Assembly (NCBI GenBank): GCA_030691295.1
Contig: JAUYEQ010000715.1
Location: 1-7,739 of the forward strand
Origin: Bacteroidota bacterium
Lineage (GTDB): Bacteria > Bacteroidota > Bacteroidia > Bacteroidales > Prolixibacteraceae
Reading direction: 5' to 3'
Length of the DNA stretch: 7,739 nucleotides
Made by a program: the position numbers and the translations under genes. Each line of letters starts with the position of its first letter. Position 1 is the stretch's first letter. Shown piece after piece: positions 5,876 through 7,739 of this stretch. Below the pieces are notes generated by a model that searched no databases, had not been told where the DNA came from, and was given only the letters and a program-made list of their open reading frames with translations.

Positions 5876-7342
5876 ATGAGCAACGAAATCTCAAAAATAA
5901 GTCCCGTTGAAATATGGGAAAACTTTTATGAATTGACGCGTATTCCGCGGCCTTCGAACCACGAAGAGCAAGTTCGCAAGTTTATTGCCGACTTTGGCAA
6001 AGGCCTCGGGCTGGAAACGATTCAGGATGAAGCCGGAAATGTAATCATTCGCAAACCCGCTACTGCCGGAATGGAAAAACGCAAAGGAGTAATTCTGCAG
6101 GGTCATCTCGACATGGTTCCGCAAAAGAACAGCGACAAAGACCATGATTTTGCGAAAGATCCGATTGAAACCGTCATTGATGGCGAATGGGTCAGGGCAA
6201 ACGGAACAACGCTTGGATCTGACAATGGAATTGGAGTTGCCGCTGCAATGGCCGTACTCGCATCGAAAGATCTGGTACACGGGCCAATCGAAGGATTGTT
6301 TACCGCGACCGAAGAAACCGGCATGGACGGAGCCAACAATCTGAAACCAGGCATCCTGAAGGGTGAAATCCTCATTAACATGGACTCGGAAGATGAAGGC
6401 GAATTGTATGTTGGATGCGCCGGTGGCGAAGATGCCATCGTTCAGTTTAAATTTACTGAAGTTCCGGTTCCGGCAGATTCTATCAGTTTCCGCCTGAATG
6501 TGACCGGCCTGAAAGGTGGTCACTCAGGTTTGGATATTCCATTGGGGCGCGGAAATGCAAACAAAATTTTCTTCCGTTTGCTAAAGGAAACTCATAAAAC
6601 CTGCGGAGTACGTTTGGCCTCAATCAATGGCGGAAACCTGCGCAATGCAATTCCGCGTGAAGCGTTTGGAGTTGTTACCGTTCCGTACGAAAAAGCCGAC
6701 AAACTGGTTGGTCAGATCGCAGGACTTACCACCATCATCAAACGCGAACTGTCGGCAACCGAACCAACGCTGAAAATAGAGCTTTCGAAAATCGAAATGC
6801 CCGCTTTTCTGATCGATGAGAAAACGCAGATCAACTTAACGCACGCCATTGTTGCCTGTCCGAACGGAGTAATCCGCATGAGCGACAGTATGCCCGGACT
6901 GGTAGAAACCTCCACCAATCTGGCCATTGTAAAATCTGACAATGCTGCAAAAATCGTTGAAATTTCATGTCTGATGCGCAGTTCGGTCGATACAGCCAAA
7001 GCAGAACTGGGTTCGCGCATGGATTCGGTATTTACACTTGCAGGAGCAACCATAAAATTAAAAGGTGGTTATCCGGGATGGAAACCAAACATGGATTCAC
7101 CCATCCTGAAAACCATGCAACAGGTTTACAATTCCAAATTCGGTCGTATTCCTGAAATTAAGGCCATTCATGCCGGATTGGAATGTGGTATTCTGGGCGG
7201 AACTTATCCAAACTGGGATATGATTTCGTTTGGTCCAACCATTCGTTTCCCGCACTCGCCGGATGAAAAAGTCAACATCGAATCGGTCAGCAAATTCTGG
7301 GATTTTCTGGTTGAAACACTGAAGAATATTCCGGCGAAATAG
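5876..7342 (+). CDS. pepD: Aminoacyl-histidine dipeptidase (M20C metallopeptidase, PepD)
   Basis: Cytosolic di-zinc dipeptidase of 488 residues that hydrolyses Xaa-His (carnosine-like) and other unblocked dipeptides. The catalytic domain is split by a lid/dimerisation domain (about 205-385), as usual in this family. The full set of active-site residues can be read: His77 and Asp79 in GHLDMVP, the bridging Asp116 in GSDNGIG, the general base Glu146 and ligand Glu147 in TATEETG, Asp170 in NMDSEDEG, and His460 in FPHSPDE near the C-terminus. These positions fit those known for Vibrio PepD (His80, Asp82, Asp119, Glu149, Glu150, Asp173, His461). GGHSGLDI (214-221) and HAGLECG (432-438) are also conserved in the family. 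The length is normal and there is no signal peptide. It is a single gene between two intrinsic terminators. Its position beside an MFSD1-like carrier suggests it processes imported or recycled dipeptides. Confidence 0.96.
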   Translation: MSNEISKISPVEIWENFYELTRIPRPSNHEEQVRKFIADFGKGLGLETIQDEAGNVIIRKPATAGMEKRKGVILQGHLDMVPQKNSDKDHDFAKDPIETVIDGEWVRANGTTLGSDNGIGVAAAMAVLASKDLVHGPIEGLFTATEETGMDGANNLKPGILKGEILINMDSEDEGELYVGCAGGEDAIVQFKFTEVPVPADSISFRLNVTGLKGGHSGLDIPLGRGNANKIFFRLLKETHKTCGVRLASINGGNLRNAIPREAFGVVTVPYEKADKLVGQIAGLTTIIKRELSATEPTLKIELSKIEMPAFLIDEKTQINLTHAIVACPNGVIRMSDSMPGLVETSTNLAIVKSDNAAKIVEISCLMRSSVDTAKAELGSRMDSVFTLAGATIKLKGGYPGWKPNMDSPILKTMQQVYNSKFGRIPEIKAIHAGLECGILGGTYPNWDMISFGPTIRFPHSPDEKVNIESVSKFWDFLVETLKNIPAK

Positions 7343-7413
7343 ATTCTGGTTTTTATCCAAAATTTCTGCCAGAAGGATAGGCAGCCATGACAAGATTATA
7401 AATATTTGAAATT

Positions 7414-7425
7414 TGCCAATTGGCA
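7414..7425. repeat. 12-bp perfect palindrome between pepD and its terminator
   Basis: TGCCAATTGGCA is its own reverse complement over 12 bases. It lies 71 bp past the pepD stop and three bases before the terminator stem. It is too short to be called a terminator itself and has no T-run. It could be a protein-binding site or chance. Confidence 0.35.
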
Positions 7426-7428
7426 TTA

Positions 7429-7471
7429 AACCCGAAAGGTTGGTGTGAGAATTCCAATCCTTCGGGTTTTT
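7429..7471 (+). terminator. Intrinsic terminator after pepD
   Basis: AACCCGAA (7429-7436) pairs with TTCGGGTT (7461-7468). After one A-C mismatch the stem continues with GGTTGG (7438-7443) against CCAATC (7454-7459), with one G-T pair, closing a ten-base loop. A run of five T residues (7467-7471) follows. It lies 87 bp past the pepD stop codon. Confidence 0.88.
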
Positions 7472-7534
7472 CATTTTAGTTCCTGATTTTCCTCCTATGC
7501 CAACGCTGCATCAAAAAAGGCTTTCAAAAAGCTG

Positions 7535-7542
7535 TAATTTTG
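7535..7542 (+). promoter_or_regulatory. Upstream candidate -7 element for the right-edge gene
   Basis: TAATTTTG is a full match to TAnnTTTG, in the context GTAATTTTGCCC. It lies 58 bp before the start codon at 7601 and downstream of the pepD terminator. No well-spaced -33 TTG was found. Confidence 0.42.
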
Positions 7543-7567
7543 CCCTCGCAGTCTTCCGTTTTTTATG

Positions 7568-7575
7568 TAAGTTTG
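7568..7575 (+). promoter_or_regulatory. Downstream candidate -7 element for the right-edge gene
   Basis: TAAGTTTG is a second full TAnnTTTG match, 25 bp before the start codon at 7601. Either this or the box at 7535-7542 could be the main promoter; the sequence does not decide between them. Confidence 0.38.
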
Positions 7576-7600
7576 ATCATTAAAGAAAATCTAACTACCA

Positions 7601-7739
7601 ATGGCGCTTTTCCAAAAAACCTTAGAACAGAAATACCTTAAACAGCTCGATTCTGAGTTAATCAATGCTAAGTATCTTGAGTTTAAATCCTATTTCGGAA
7701 ACACCGACACTCAGGAAAACATTAGGAACAGCAAGGAGG
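7601..7739 (+). CDS. N-terminal fragment of a probable type IIG/Eco57I-like restriction-modification protein
   Basis: The ATG at 7601 opens a frame that stays open to the window edge, giving 46 codons that begin MALFQKTLEQKYLKQL. The opening MALFQK followed by a KYLKQ-D-E helix, a YLEFKSYF segment and a QENIRNSKE segment resembles the N-terminus of large Bacteroidota proteins annotated as Eco57I/TaqI-like restriction enzymes with N6-adenine methyltransferase domains (I recall the DUF7149 label). Those proteins run to about a thousand residues, so no catalytic motif would be visible here and none is. There is no Shine-Dalgarno sequence. Two TAnnTTTG boxes and an upstream terminator show it starts its own transcription unit. 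That it is a gene start is well supported; the function rests on recalled N-terminal similarity only. Confidence 0.55.
   Translation, partial: MALFQKTLEQKYLKQLDSELINAKYLEFKSYFGNTDTQENIRNSKE

Noticed and set aside
5891..6523. 210-codon open frame on the minus strand inside pepD
   Set aside because: It lies wholly antisense to a gene with a complete set of active-site residues. Its translation is low-complexity in family terms, with no recognisable domain and no promoter or leader, so it is a shadow of pepD codon use.
7344..7374. TTCTGG...CCAGAA inverted repeat right after pepD
   Set aside because: It is a six-base stem with a 19-base loop and no T-run; the real terminator is the much stronger hairpin at 7429-7471.

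Overview
The window reads as a chromosomal segment from a Bacteroidota bacterium, most likely Bacteroidales or a marine/Marinilabiliales-like relative; the lower rank is a guess. The evidence is a secreted DUF4831-family protein (a family I know only from this phylum), TAnnTTTG-type -7 promoter elements in front of several genes, start codons preceded by A/T-rich leaders without Shine-Dalgarno sequences, and moderate, slightly AT-rich base composition.

Layout. At the left edge a POT-family peptide transporter runs leftward out of the window; only its first 361 codons are here. A 223-bp divergent intergenic region separates it from a rightward gene for the bifunctional NAD(P)HX repair enzyme (epimerase plus ADP-dependent dehydratase). 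A short gene of 52 codons with a perfect -7 element follows; it resembles small antitoxin-like proteins but has no toxin next to it. Next come a secreted DUF4831 protein and, 12 bp later, a 12-TM major facilitator transporter resembling the MFSD1 group. A strong intrinsic terminator closes that unit. An M20C aminoacyl-histidine dipeptidase (PepD) then stands as a single gene with its own terminator. At the right edge, after a 258-bp gap holding a palindrome, that terminator and two TAnnTTTG boxes, a new gene begins; its first 46 codons resemble the start of large type IIG/Eco57I-like restriction-modification proteins.

How the genes may work together. Three of the six main genes suggest short-peptide use: the POT transporter for proton-coupled di/tripeptide uptake, the MFSD1-like carrier (animal MFSD1 is a dipeptide transporter), and cytosolic PepD, which cleaves dipeptides such as Xaa-His. 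The tight pairing of the DUF4831 secreted protein with the MFSD1-like carrier suggests, but does not prove, that it is an exported partner of the carrier. The NAD(P)HX repair gene is housekeeping and probably unrelated. No RNA gene, CRISPR array, insertion sequence or integration site was recognised. I see no strong case for an entirely new system. The best candidates for follow-up are the DUF4831/MFSD1-like pair, the POT protein with an altered proton-coupling motif and a long loop, and the orphan antitoxin-like gene.
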